Origin: Curtobacterium sp. MCLR17_036
GTDB lineage: Bacteria > Actinomycetota > Actinomycetes > Actinomycetales > Microbacteriaceae
Assembly: GCF_003234445.2 (NCBI RefSeq)
Contig: NZ_CP126269.1
Location: 2,604,001 to 2,668,000, forward strand
Reading direction: 5' to 3'
DNA length: 64,000 nucleotides
The notes under the pieces: model-generated
The model's input: only the letters and a program-made list of their open reading frames with translations
Told to the model about the DNA's origin: nothing
The model's database searches: none
Part shown: positions 49,696 to 58,203 of the stretch, in pieces
Numbering within the stretch: position 1 is the stretch's first letter
Layout of the letters: each line of letters opens with the position of its first letter
Program-made: the position numbers and the translations under genes

Positions 49696-50669
49696 CCGGC
49701 CGCGTCGTCACCGTCGGCGAGACCATGCTGCTGCTGAGCGGGCAGGCCGTCGGCGCCGTGCCCGACCTCGACGCGATGCGGATCGACACGGGCGGCGCCG
49801 AGAGCAACGTCGCGATCGGGCTCGTCCGCGCCGGCGTCCCGACGACCTGGGTCGGCCGCGTCGGCACCGACCCCGCGGGCGACCGCGTCGTCGCCGACGT
49901 GCGCGGCGCCGGGGTCGACGTCGTCGCCGTGCCGGACCCGGAGCACTCGACCGGGCTCATGATGAAGGAACGGCTCACCGACGGCCGGACGCGGGTGACG
50001 TACCACCGCCGTGGCTCGGCGGGCTCGGCACTCGTCCCGACGGACGTGCCCGCGAGCATCGTCGAGCAGGCTGCGCTCGTGCACCTGACCGGCATCACGG
50101 TGGCCCTGTCGGACACGGCGCGGGCGACCGTCGACGCGGTGCTCGACCGCGCCGCTGCCGCCGGCGTCCCGGTGTCGTTCGACGTCAACCACCGCTCGAA
50201 GCTCATCGACGAGGAACGGGCCCGTGCCAGCTACCGACACGTCGTCGCCCGGTCGGCCGTGGTGTTCGCCGGCGACGACGAGGCCCGGCTGGTCCTCGGT
50301 CGCGACGAGCGCCCGGACGACGAAGAAGCCCTCGCGCACGACCTCGCCGCACTCGCCGACGGCACGGCCGTCGTGAAGCTCGGCTCCCGCGGCGCGGTCG
50401 CCTCGGTCAACGGCGTCCTGCACCGGCGGGCCGCGACACCCGTCCGCGTCGTCGACCCCGTCGGCGCCGGCGACGCGTTCGTGGCCGGCTGGCTCGCCGC
50501 GGTGCTCACCGGCACGGACGCCACCACCGCGCTCGACCGTGCGGCCGACGCCGGTGCGCTCGCCTGCAGCGTGGCGAGCGACTGGGGCCGACCGGACCCC
50601 GACGCCCTGGTCACCGTCGAGGACGCCCCCGACACCGACCACACCGTGCACGACCGGGTGGACCGCTGA
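49692..50669 (+). CDS. kdgK: PfkB family sugar kinase, probable 2-keto-3-deoxygluconate kinase
   Basis: A 325-aa ribokinase-family protein. The N-terminal substrate signature is DTGGAESNVAIGLVRAG, and the C-terminal catalytic signature DPVGAGDAFVAGWLAA contains the base Asp. The GTG at 49692 overlaps the IclR stop by 4 bp. Next to a KDPG aldolase-type gene, it most likely phosphorylates KDG to KDPG; family members also use other sugars, so the substrate depends on context. Confidence 0.85.
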   Translation: MTGRVVTVGETMLLLSGQAVGAVPDLDAMRIDTGGAESNVAIGLVRAGVPTTWVGRVGTDPAGDRVVADVRGAGVDVVAVPDPEHSTGLMMKERLTDGRTRVTYHRRGSAGSALVPTDVPASIVEQAALVHLTGITVALSDTARATVDAVLDRAAAAGVPVSFDVNHRSKLIDEERARASYRHVVARSAVVFAGDDEARLVLGRDERPDDEEALAHDLAALADGTAVVKLGSRGAVASVNGVLHRRAATPVRVVDPVGAGDAFVAGWLAAVLTGTDATTALDRAADAGALACSVASDWGRPDPDALVTVEDAPDTDHTVHDRVDR

Positions 50670-51349
50670 TGGTCGCGCCCCCGAACCGAGAGGCCCCCGT
50701 GACCGAGACGTCGCCCGCCGCAGCACCGCCCCGCCACCGCCACGAGGCCGGCCCCGCGATCGCGATCCTCCGCGGCGGGACGGGCGAGCACCTGGAGGAC
50801 GTCATCGGCGTGCTCGTCGAGTCCGGGGTCCGCGCGATCGAGATCACCACGAACACGCCGCGCTGGCGCGAGGGCATCGCCTGGGCCACCGAGCAGTACG
50901 GCCGGTCGGCGGCGATCGGGGTCGGGACCGTCCTCGAACCGAGACAGCTCGACGAGGCGGCAGCGGCCGGGGCGTCCTTCGCGGTCAGCCCGCACACCGA
51001 CCCCGCGATCGGGCACCGGGCCCACGAGCGCGGTCTCGGCTGGTACCCCGGTGCCGCCACCCCGACCGAGATCGTCACGGCCTGGCAGCACGGCGCCCGC
51101 GCCGTGAAGGTCTTCCCGGCCGCGCAGCTCGGCGGGCCGGGGTTCCTCAAGCAGGTGCTCGCCCCGCTCGACTTCGTCGACGTCATCCCCACCGGCGGCA
51201 TCGGGGTGGACGACGCCGCCGACTACCTGGCAGCGGGGGCCGTCGCGGTCGGCCTCGGCTCGCCGCTCGTCGGCGACGCCCTGCGCGACGGCGACCTCGA
51301 CGCCCTCCGCGCCCGGGCCGGACGACTCGTCGCGGCGCTGCACCGATGA
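50669..51349 (+). CDS. eda: KDPG/KHG aldolase (2-keto-3-deoxy-6-phosphogluconate aldolase)
   Basis: A 226-aa class I aldolase. After a 28-residue extension come the family blocks: AIEITTNTPRW, GVGTVLEPRQLDEAAAAG, FAVSPHTDP, the Schiff-base Lys in ARAVKVFPAAQLGG and VIPTGGIGVDDAADYLAAG. It splits KDPG into pyruvate and glyceraldehyde-3-phosphate. ATG 50669 overlaps the kinase stop (TGATG). Kinase and aldolase adjacent give a complete KDG module. Confidence 0.92.
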   Translation: MVAPPNREAPVTETSPAAAPPRHRHEAGPAIAILRGGTGEHLEDVIGVLVESGVRAIEITTNTPRWREGIAWATEQYGRSAAIGVGTVLEPRQLDEAAAAGASFAVSPHTDPAIGHRAHERGLGWYPGAATPTEIVTAWQHGARAVKVFPAAQLGGPGFLKQVLAPLDFVDVIPTGGIGVDDAADYLAAGAVAVGLGSPLVGDALRDGDLDALRARAGRLVAALHR

Positions 51350-52926
51350 CGGCGACGACGACACCGGTGCACCTGGCCGGCGGGTCCGTCATCGGCGACG
51401 ACGGCGCGTTCCGTCGGGCGGACGTCCTCGTCGTCGACGGCGCGATCGCCGCCGTGGGTGCGCGGCTGGACGTCCCCGAGCACGCCGAGGTCGTCGACTG
51501 CACGGGCCGCGTGGTCATGCCGGGCTTCGTCGACGCCCACTCGCACGCGGGGTCGCTCGTGTTCGACGACGGGGTCCAGCTCGCGCTCCTCCGCCAGGGC
51601 GTGACGACGATCATCACCGGTCAGGACGGCGTCGGCCCGGCGCCGGGCGACGGGTCGTACGCCGCCCGGTACTTCGCGGCGATCGACGGGCCACACCCGA
51701 CGTACCGCGGCGACGGCGTGGCCGGGCTGCTGGCCACCTACGACGGCACCACCGCGATCAACGTGGCGACGCTCGTCCCCGCGGGCACCGTCCGACACGA
51801 GGTGATGGGCGACCAGCAGGGGCCGGCCGACCGCAGCCAGCTCGACGCGATGCGTGCCCTCGTGCGACAGGGCACGGCCGACGGCGCCGTCGGTCTCGCC
51901 ACCGGCCTCGACTACGTGCCCGGACTCTTCGCCGGCACCGACGAGATCGCCGAGCTCGCCGCCGAGGCGGCACCGGCCGGGGTCCCCTACGTCACCCACA
52001 TGCGCGGCGGGTACGAGACGAACGCGGCAGCGGGCATCGACGAGATCGTCGCCATCGCCGGCACGGCGGGCGGCAGTGCTCACATCTCGCACCTGCACGC
52101 GCCGGTGGAGCTCGCGCTCGCCGAACTCGACCGCGCTGCCGACCGGGGCGTCGCGCTGTCCTTCGACGCCTACCCGTACTCGCGCGGCTGCACGATCCTG
52201 TCGATGCTGCTCCTGCCCGCCGAACTCGCCCGCCCCGGCACCGAGGACCTGGCCCGGGCGCTCGACACCACCGGGGGTCGCGAGCAGATCCGGGCCGCGG
52301 TGCTCGACCGGGTGCTCGGTCGAGCGGACCTCGGCACCGGGTGGGCGGACCAGATCACGCTCTCCCACGTGCCGGCCGCCGAGTTCCACGCGCTGCAGGG
52401 ACGGACCCTCGCCGAGGCCGCCGACGCCACCGGGACCGACCCGGTCGACCTCGCGCTCGACGTCCTGGTCGACTCCGACCTGCAGGTCACCGTCGTCATG
52501 CGCGTGCCGCGTCCCCGCACCCCCGCGCAGCTCGCGGGACTCTTCCGCCACGACGGCCACACCGGCGGGTCGGACGGCATCTTCGTCGGCACGCACCCGC
52601 ACCCGCGGGCGTACGGCACGTTCGCGCGCTACCTCGGCGAGTACGCCCGCGCCGGCCTGCTGTCCTGGGCCGCGGTGCAGCAGCACCTGTCCACCCGGTC
52701 GGCGGAGCGGTTCGGCCTCGGCCGCCGGGGCGTCGTCGCGCCGGGGTGGACGGCCGACCTCGTCGTCGTCGACCCCGAGCGCGTCGCCGCACGGTCGACC
52801 TACACCGAGCCGATGCGCGTGGCCGAGGGCATCGACGACGTCCTGGTGGCGGGCGTCCCGGTCCTGCGCGACGGAGCCCTGACGCACGCGACGCCCGGAG
52901 CCGGTCTCCGACGGACGACCGCCTGA
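51346..52926 (+). CDS. D-aminoacylase / N-acyl-D-amino acid deacylase-like amidohydrolase
   Basis: A 526-aa amidohydrolase of the D-aminoacylase branch. Metal ligands appear in PGFVDAHSHAGSLVFD (HxH), with VTHMRGGYETNAAAGIDEIV and AHISHLHAP downstream and a C-terminal GRRGVVAPGWTADLVVVDP strand typical of the superfamily. ATG 51346 overlaps the aldolase stop (ATGA). In this operon it would remove the acyl group from an N-acyl-2-amino-2-deoxy-sugar acid or an N-acyl-D-amino acid. A 17-bp terminator follows. Confidence 0.88.
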   Translation: MTATTTPVHLAGGSVIGDDGAFRRADVLVVDGAIAAVGARLDVPEHAEVVDCTGRVVMPGFVDAHSHAGSLVFDDGVQLALLRQGVTTIITGQDGVGPAPGDGSYAARYFAAIDGPHPTYRGDGVAGLLATYDGTTAINVATLVPAGTVRHEVMGDQQGPADRSQLDAMRALVRQGTADGAVGLATGLDYVPGLFAGTDEIAELAAEAAPAGVPYVTHMRGGYETNAAAGIDEIVAIAGTAGGSAHISHLHAPVELALAELDRAADRGVALSFDAYPYSRGCTILSMLLLPAELARPGTEDLARALDTTGGREQIRAAVLDRVLGRADLGTGWADQITLSHVPAAEFHALQGRTLAEAADATGTDPVDLALDVLVDSDLQVTVVMRVPRPRTPAQLAGLFRHDGHTGGSDGIFVGTHPHPRAYGTFARYLGEYARAGLLSWAAVQQHLSTRSAERFGLGRRGVVAPGWTADLVVVDPERVAARSTYTEPMRVAEGIDDVLVAGVPVLRDGALTHATPGAGLRRTTA

Positions 52927-52931
52927 CGAAC

Positions 52932-52993
52932 CGCGCCCCCGTGCGGTCGTCGCACCCCGACTCCTCGGGGCGCGATGACCGCACGGGGGCGCG
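52932..52993. terminator. Large bidirectional terminator hairpin after the D-aminoacylase operon
   Basis: Perfect 17-bp arms (52932-52948/52977-52993); the 28-nt loop itself contains a CCCCGA/TCGGGG stem. It separates the operon from the convergent RidA gene. Confidence 0.8.
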
Positions 52994-53062
52994 CTCGTGC
53001 GGGCTCCGGCGGGTCGGCGGGTCGGCGCGTCGGCGGGCCGAGCGGACGTGCCGGGTGCGGGC

Positions 53063-53449
53063 CTACTCGGCCGCGGGCAGCACCGCGACGACGTCGATCT
53101 CGACCAGGATGTTCGCCAGGTGCGACTGCACGGTGGTCCGGACGGGGTAGGGCTGCGAGAAGTGCTTGGCGTACTCCTCGTTGAAGGCCGGGAAGTCGCG
53201 GTCGGAGTGCTCGAGGTGCACGGTCGCCTTGACGACGTCGTCGAGGGTGGCGCCGTGCTCCGCCAGCACCGCGGCCACGTTCGCGAGCACCTGCGCGGTC
53301 TGGCCGGCCACGTCGTCCGCGATCGCGCCGGTCGACGGGTCCTGCGGGCCGAAGCCGGCGGTGTAGATGAAGCCGTTGGCGACGATGCCCTGACTGTAGG
53401 GGCCGGCGGGCTTCGGGGCGTTGTCGGTCACGATGGCGGTCTTCGGCAC
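53063..53449 (-). CDS. RidA family (YjgF/YER057c/UK114) imine/enamine deaminase
   Basis: A 128-aa protein of the Rid family. It has PAGPYSQGIVANGFIYTAG and the C-terminal PVRTTVQSHLANILVEIDVVA with the Arg that binds the carboxylate of imino acids. RidA hydrolyses 2-aminoacrylate-type enamines released by PLP dehydratases. GTG 53449 has GAGGAG upstream. It is convergent with the D-amino acid deaminase-like operon, and Rid proteins are often linked to such PLP enzymes, which supports a deaminating role for the enzyme at 47741. Confidence 0.93.
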   Translation of the reverse strand: MPKTAIVTDNAPKPAGPYSQGIVANGFIYTAGFGPQDPSTGAIADDVAGQTAQVLANVAAVLAEHGATLDDVVKATVHLEHSDRDFPAFNEEYAKHFSQPYPVRTTVQSHLANILVEIDVVAVLPAAE

Positions 53450-53627
53450 GGTGGCTCCTCGTCAGTCGGTGGATGAGGACTCCAGGCTAGGCGGGGGGTC
53501 TGCTCGGGAGCCGACCACGGGACGGACGCGTTCCGGCATGCAGAACGCGGGGCGGGCCTCCCGTCCGGCGCCAGCACGCTCGCGCGTTCCGAGGGGACCA
53601 CGCGGGTCGACCGGCTAGCCTGTCCCG

Positions 53628-53669
53628 GTGCCGACCCCGATGCCCGCCCACCGAGGAGCCCGCGCGTGA
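53628..53669 (+). CDS. Putative 13-aa leaderless uORF coupled to the PIG-V-like gene
   Basis: TAGCCT (53616-53621) ends 6 nt before a GTG that opens MPTPMPAHRGARA and stops at a TGA overlapping the GTG of the next gene (GTGA). The ribosome-binding site of the downstream gene (GAGGAG) lies inside it. It could set translation of the membrane protein by coupling, or be fortuitous. Confidence 0.35.
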   Translation: MPTPMPAHRGARA

Positions 53670-54904
53670 GCCGCGTGGACGGCGACGCTGTCGCCGTCGC
53701 GCCCGGACGCCGTCGGGTGCTCGACACCGTGGCGTCCTTACCGGCGTGGGCCGCGGTCCTGCTCGTGTGGACCGGCGGGCGTCTGCTCTCGACGCTCTGG
53801 TTGGCGCTCGCGTACCCGTTGGTGGGTCGCGCGCTGCCGGAGAACGCGATCTGGGGCAACGGTGACGGGTTCGGGGCGTTCCTGACGGCGTGGGACGGGC
53901 AGTACTACGAACAGATCTCGCTGCACGGCTACCCCACCGCGCTGCCGGTCGACGCCGCCGGGAACGTCGCGCAGAACGCCTGGGCGTTCCTGCCCGCCTT
54001 CCCGTTCACGATCCGGATGCTGACCGCCTCGACCGGGGTCCCCTTCACCATCGGTGCACCGATCGTCGCCCTGGTGGCCGGGCTGGTCGCCGCGTTCCTG
54101 CTGCACCGGTTGGTCCGCGACCGTGCGGGGCACGCCGCCGCCATGTGGGCCGTCTTCTTCTTCACCTGCGGGCCGCTGTCGTTCCTGCTGCAGGTGGGCT
54201 ACGCGGAGAGCATGTTCCTCGCGCTGTCGTTCGGGGCGCTGCTCGCGCTCGAACGTCGCCGGTACGGGTTGCTCACGCTGCTCGGGGTCGTCGCGGCCTT
54301 CACGCGGCCCGGGGCTCTCGCCATCCCGCTCGTCCTCGGGGTCGTCGCGCTGATCCGCTGGGTCCGCGCGCGGCGGTCGGACGGACGGGTCCTCGACACC
54401 TTCCCGTTGCGCGAGCAGGTCCGGGTGGTCGCCGCGGGCCTGGCGATGGGTGCCGCCGGGCTGGCCTGGCCGGTCATCGCCTCGCACGTGACCGGGATGC
54501 CGAACGCCTACCTCGAGACCGAGATGTCGTGGTGGGTGAACTTCATCGGACGCGTGGACTTCGTGCCGATGACCCCGTGGTTCCTCATCGCGTCGCGGTG
54601 GCTCGGCGTCGGGGGCGTGCTCATCGTGCTGTTCCTGCTCGTCGGCTACCCGGTGTGGCTGCTCCGCCGGTCGACGCTGCGCCTCGGCCAGACGACCGTG
54701 CTCTACTCGGCGGCCTACGCGCTGTACGTGTTCGCGGTCTCGCTGCCGATGGCCTCCACGCCCCGCCTGCTCATGCCCCTGGCGCCGCTGTTCGGCTCGC
54801 CGGAGCTGGTCGCGCGGCCCTGGATGCGTCGCACCTTCGTCACCGCGGCACTGGCCGGGCAACCCGTGCTCGTCGCGGTGCTCTGGCTGCTCGGGCCCCC
54901 GTAG
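53666..54904 (+). CDS. Polytopic membrane protein, PIG-V/mannosyltransferase-like
   Basis: A 412-aa protein with about 10 membrane helices. The loop after TM1 has WDGQYYEQISLHGYP, then NAWAFLPAFPFTIRML and LQVGYAESMFLALSFG; the WD..Y, FLP.FP and YAES segments match PIG-V-like (GT-C fold) mannosyltransferases. It probably transfers a sugar from a lipid-linked donor on the outer face of the membrane. GTG 53666 follows GAGGAG. No other glycosylation genes are nearby. Confidence 0.8.
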   Translation: MSRVDGDAVAVAPGRRRVLDTVASLPAWAAVLLVWTGGRLLSTLWLALAYPLVGRALPENAIWGNGDGFGAFLTAWDGQYYEQISLHGYPTALPVDAAGNVAQNAWAFLPAFPFTIRMLTASTGVPFTIGAPIVALVAGLVAAFLLHRLVRDRAGHAAAMWAVFFFTCGPLSFLLQVGYAESMFLALSFGALLALERRRYGLLTLLGVVAAFTRPGALAIPLVLGVVALIRWVRARRSDGRVLDTFPLREQVRVVAAGLAMGAAGLAWPVIASHVTGMPNAYLETEMSWWVNFIGRVDFVPMTPWFLIASRWLGVGGVLIVLFLLVGYPVWLLRRSTLRLGQTTVLYSAAYALYVFAVSLPMASTPRLLMPLAPLFGSPELVARPWMRRTFVTAALAGQPVLVAVLWLLGPP

Positions 54905-54949
54905 GCAGGGGTTGCTGTGCGGGCATGGGTGCGCCGGACCCGTGCGGAT

Positions 54950-54997
54950 GCGGAACGACGAGATCGCTGTCGCACGACATCGATCTCGTCGTTCCGC
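54950..54997. terminator. Bidirectional terminator/palindrome GCGGAACGACGAGATCG
   Basis: Perfect 17-bp arms (54950-54966/54981-54997) with a 14-nt loop between two convergent genes. The GAGATCG...CGATCTC arms resemble the palindromic elements at 45 kb. Confidence 0.75.
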
Positions 54998-55052
54998 GTC
55001 TGGCCGGCCGGTGTAGCGCTGGGTGGTCAGCGCTCGGAGGTCCTTGCTCGGG

Positions 55053-55544
55053 TCAGAGCTCGACGGTGCCGTGGTCGCCGGTGTCCGGCTGGCTCTGCTT
55101 GCCGATCGCGGCCTTGAACATCTGCACGAGGCTGCCGACCGGACCGGTGTCCTGCGTCCAGTACTCGACCGAGACACCCTCGACGGTGAGGAGTCGGATC
55201 GACGGGTCCTGCCGCCCCTCGGGGAACCAGGCCTCGGCGAACGGTGACCACAGCTCGTCGACGACCGAGTCGTCCTGCGTGACCGTGGCGGTGCCGGCGA
55301 TCGAGAGGTAGCCGCCCTGCGACTCGATGGCGACGTTGACGTGCGGGTTGCGGGCGATGTCCTCGACCTTCTCGCTGCCGTCCTGCACCAGGAACCGCAG
55401 CGTCCCGTGGAAGGTCTTGTCCTGCACGGCGAGGGGGCGGGCGTGCAGGTGCCCGTCCTCGCTCACGGTGGTGAGCAGTGCGGTGTGGGCCCCGTGGACG
55501 ATGTCCGAGATGGCGGCGCGCTGGTCGGTCTGCGTGTCGGTCAT
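55053..55544 (-). CDS. Pyridoxamine 5'-phosphate oxidase-like (general stress protein 26 type) flavoprotein
   Basis: A 163-aa split-barrel protein. LLTTVSEDGHLHARPLAV and TLRFLVQDGSEKVEDI, with YLSIAGTATVTQD further on, match the Bacillus YdaG/general stress protein 26 group, which bind FMN or related cofactors. ATG 55544 has AAAGGAG upstream. Cytosolic; the activity is unknown, and a true PNPOx function is unlikely. Confidence 0.85.
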   Translation of the reverse strand: MTDTQTDQRAAISDIVHGAHTALLTTVSEDGHLHARPLAVQDKTFHGTLRFLVQDGSEKVEDIARNPHVNVAIESQGGYLSIAGTATVTQDDSVVDELWSPFAEAWFPEGRQDPSIRLLTVEGVSVEYWTQDTGPVGSLVQMFKAAIGKQSQPDTGDHGTVEL

Positions 55545-55689
55545 GATGCTCCTTTGCGTCGTGCGCCCCGCCGTGCCCGAGGGCTGACGGAGCCGAACCG
55601 TTGCGTCCAGTGTGCCCCTCAGCGGGCGGGTGTGTCTGGGGGCGGGCGCGGGGGCGCGGGGTGGGGGGGCGCGCGGCGGGGGCGCTTTC

Positions 55690-56145
55690 GCGCGTGGGAA
55701 GTCGGATCGCGCGTAGGAGGCCCGAACGAACGACCCCCTACGCGCGAAACCGCCTCCCACACCACACGCGATGGGACAGAACGACGACGGGCACGACCTC
55801 GTGGCGGAGCGACCGCCCGGACACCACGGTCAGCCGGGCCCGGTCGGCGCGGGCGCTGAGCAGTTCTGCGCACGGGAAGACGAACCGCGCGTGGGAAGCC
55901 GGAACGAACGACCCCCTACGCGCGAAACCGCTTCCCACACCACACGCGATGGGACAGAACGGCCACGGGCACGACCTCGTGGCGGAGCGACCGCCCGGAC
56001 ACCACGGTCAGCCGGGCCCGGCCGGCGCCGGCGGTGGGCAGTCCCGCGCACGGGAAGGCGAACCGCGGGTGGGAAGCCCGAACGAACGACCCCCTTCGCG
56101 CGGAACCGCTTCCGACACCACACGCGATGGGACAGAACGCACCCC
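55690..56145. repeat. 178-bp tandem repeat, about 2.6 copies, with CGCGCGTAGGG inverted repeats
   Basis: GAACGAACGACCCCCTACGC occurs at 55724, 55902 and 56080 (56080 with TTCGC), giving an exact 178-bp period. Each copy has CGCGCGTAGG or CGCGCGTGGGAAG facing CCCCCTACGCGCGAAACCGC, then CACACGCGATGGGACAGAAC. The same core motifs form the 194-bp repeat at 29.7 kb. Upstream, 55545-55689 is G-rich without a gene. No real coding function is likely here. Confidence 0.85.
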
Positions 56146-56182
56146 ACTCGACAGGTCACAGAGTCCGCGGCCGCCCGCGGGG

Positions 56183-56806
56183 TCAGGCCGGCTCGCGGAT
56201 CGTGGTCTCGACGTCGACCACCTGCGGGATCCTCGGCATCGAGGCGAAGCCGAACGCGACGGGCGGGTCGAGCGGGGCGAGCGACCCGAGCGACTCCCCC
56301 GCCCAGGTGCCGCGGACGCCGGTGACGTCGTGCGCCCCGGTCACGCCGTAGTACTCGCGGCGGCCGTTGCCCGCCGAGCCGGCCGTGCCGGATCCGGGGG
56401 CGACGAGTCGGGCAACGGGGTCGATCGCGGCGAGCCACCGGGGGTCGCGGGCGATCGGCTTCGGGACGATGCGGAGCAGCCTGCCGAGCGGGGAGATCGC
56501 TCCGACGTCGATCGACGCCTCGAGGGCACCGGCCGACAGTTCCAGCCCGCGGGCGGTCCGTCGAGCGCGGACGTCGACCACCGAGACGGTGTCGAAGCGG
56601 TAGGTGCCGGAGACGTAGGCGGCGACGATCTCGTCCGGGGCCAAGAGCACGCTGGTGCCGTCCGGCAGTTCGAGGAACACGTCGGTGAACGCGCCGAACG
56701 GCGACCGCTCCCACATCCCCACGACGATGCGCGCGCCGGACGTCGTGCCGACGCCCATGATGCGTCCTCGGAACCGGCGTTCTGGTGCGGTGGGGCGTGA
56801 CGACAT
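56183..56806 (-). CDS. Conserved-type protein of unknown function (207 aa)
   Basis: A soluble protein that opens TAPERRFRGRIMGVGTTSGA and continues with an alternating hydrophobic pattern (MWERSPFGAFTDVFLELPDG; LLAPDEIVAAYVSGTYRF) suggesting a beta-rich N-terminal half. TACGGT (minus strand 56819-56814) is 7 nt before the ATG at 56806, the leaderless pattern of this genome, which decides the start. No family recognised and no operon partner. Confidence 0.65.
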   Translation of the reverse strand: MSSRPTAPERRFRGRIMGVGTTSGARIVVGMWERSPFGAFTDVFLELPDGTSVLLAPDEIVAAYVSGTYRFDTVSVVDVRARRTARGLELSAGALEASIDVGAISPLGRLLRIVPKPIARDPRWLAAIDPVARLVAPGSGTAGSAGNGRREYYGVTGAHDVTGVRGTWAGESLGSLAPLDPPVAFGFASMPRIPQVVDVETTIREPA

Positions 56807-56889
56807 GCCCTGGACCGTACCCGCGGCACCCGTGAGCGGCGTTGCGGACGCAGCCCGGGCCTCCCGGCCGTCCCGGACGAGAAGCGACC

Positions 56890-57020
56890 GCGAACGCGGC
56901 CACACACGCGGCAGCGAACGCGGCCACACACGCGGCAGCGAGCGCGGCCACACACGCGGCAGCGAACGCGGACGCAGCAGCGGACGCGGACGCGAACGCG
57001 GCCACACACGCGGCAGCGGA
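56890..57020. repeat. 24-bp minisatellite with CACACACGCGGCAGCGAACG
   Basis: Units of 24 bp start near 56894, 56918 and 56942, with a further copy near 56996 after degenerate GGACGC units. In one minus-strand frame it would encode a repetitive Arg/Pro/Trp string, but that is not credible as protein. Confidence 0.8.
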
Positions 57021-57041
57021 CGCGGACGCAACCGCGTCCGC
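57016..57041 (-). terminator. Hairpin after the LLM oxidoreductase gene
   Basis: GCGGACGCG/CGCGTCCGC (57016-57024/57033-57041), 9 bp with an 8-nt loop, 18 bp after the stop. Confidence 0.5.
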
Positions 57042-57058
57042 GACCCGGGCGTCAGTCC

Positions 57059-58168
57059 TCAGGCGACCGGGACGGCCTCGGCGAGGAGCTCGCGCACCCG
57101 CGGGGCGACCCGCGTGCCGTAGAGCTCGATGGAGCGCATCATGTCGTCGTGCGGCAGGCGACCCGTCGCGTAGCGCATGTCGAACCGGGAGACCCCGAGG
57201 ATGCGCATGTTGCGGGCGATCTTGCGCGCCACGGTCTCGGGCGAGCCGACGTACAGCGAGCCGCCGGCCGACAGGCCTGCGCGGTAGCCGGCGACGTCGA
57301 GGGGCGGCCAGCCGCGCTCCCGGCCGAGCTGGTCGGTGACGGCCTTGTGGTACGGCCAGTAGCGCTCCGCGGCTTCCTCGTCGGTCTCGGCGATGAAGCC
57401 CGGCGAGTGCATCGCGATGGGCTGCTGCGGCAGCTCGAGCTGGGCGAGCGCCTGGCGGTAGAGCCGCGAGAACGGGGCGAACTGGGCGGGCTGCCCGCCG
57501 ATGATCGCGAGGAACAGGGGCATGCCGTACGAGGCCGCGCGGATGACGGACTGGGGCGAGCCACCGACGCCGATCCAGGTCGGGATCGGGCCGTGCTCGA
57601 GCTTCGGGAAGACGTCCTGCTCGACGAGCGGTGCGCGCTTGGTGCCCGACCAGGTGACCTTGTCGCCGCCGCGCAGGGCGGCCCAGAGCTGGACCTTCTC
57701 CTCGAACAGGACCTCGTAGTCGGACAGCTCGTAGCCGAAGAGCGGGAACGACTCGGTGAAGGACCCGCGGCCGAGGATGACCTCGGCGCGTCCGTCCGAG
57801 ATCGCGTCGACGGTGGCGAAGCGCTCGTAGACGCGGACCGGGTCGTCCGAGGAGAGCACGGTGACGGCGCTGCCCATCCGGATGCGGGACGTCGAGGCGG
57901 CGATCGCGGCGAGGACGACCTCGGGCGCGCTGACGATGAAGTCCGCGCGGTGGTGCTCGCCGACGCCGATGAAGTCGATGCCGATCTGGTCGGCGAGCAC
58001 CGCCTGCTCGACGACGTCGCGGATGCTCTGCGCGTCGGACTTGACCGAGCCGTCGGGCAGTTCGGTGACGTCACCGAAGGTGTCGAGGCCGAGCTGCACG
58101 GGGCCGACCCGGTCGGGTGCGGGCGGCGGGACGTCCGAGGGACGGTCGGTGCCGAATGCGTTGCTCAT
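57059..58168 (-). CDS. LLM class flavin-dependent oxidoreductase
   Basis: A 369-aa luciferase-like monooxygenase-fold protein. It begins the domain with LGLDTFGDVTEL and has DFIGVGEHHRADFIVSAPEV, the RIRMGSAVTVLSSDDPVRVY strand and DGRAEVILGRGSFTESFPLF, all typical of the family. It may use FMN or F420; F420 is possible in actinobacteria. ATG 58168 follows GGAGG by 5 nt. Just upstream is an ATGC-N4-GCAT palindrome in an AT-rich patch. Substrate unknown. Confidence 0.9.
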   Translation of the reverse strand: MSNAFGTDRPSDVPPPAPDRVGPVQLGLDTFGDVTELPDGSVKSDAQSIRDVVEQAVLADQIGIDFIGVGEHHRADFIVSAPEVVLAAIAASTSRIRMGSAVTVLSSDDPVRVYERFATVDAISDGRAEVILGRGSFTESFPLFGYELSDYEVLFEEKVQLWAALRGGDKVTWSGTKRAPLVEQDVFPKLEHGPIPTWIGVGGSPQSVIRAASYGMPLFLAIIGGQPAQFAPFSRLYRQALAQLELPQQPIAMHSPGFIAETDEEAAERYWPYHKAVTDQLGRERGWPPLDVAGYRAGLSAGGSLYVGSPETVARKIARNMRILGVSRFDMRYATGRLPHDDMMRSIELYGTRVAPRVRELLAEAVPVA

Positions 58169-58203
58169 GCGAGCCTCCATTTCGATGCGTTTGCATAAAA
58201 CTA

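Noticed and set aside
55600..57031. Several open frames through the 178-bp and 24-bp repeats
   Set aside because: The translations are repeated Arg/Pro/Thr strings that change with the repeat frame; the DNA is repetitive non-coding.
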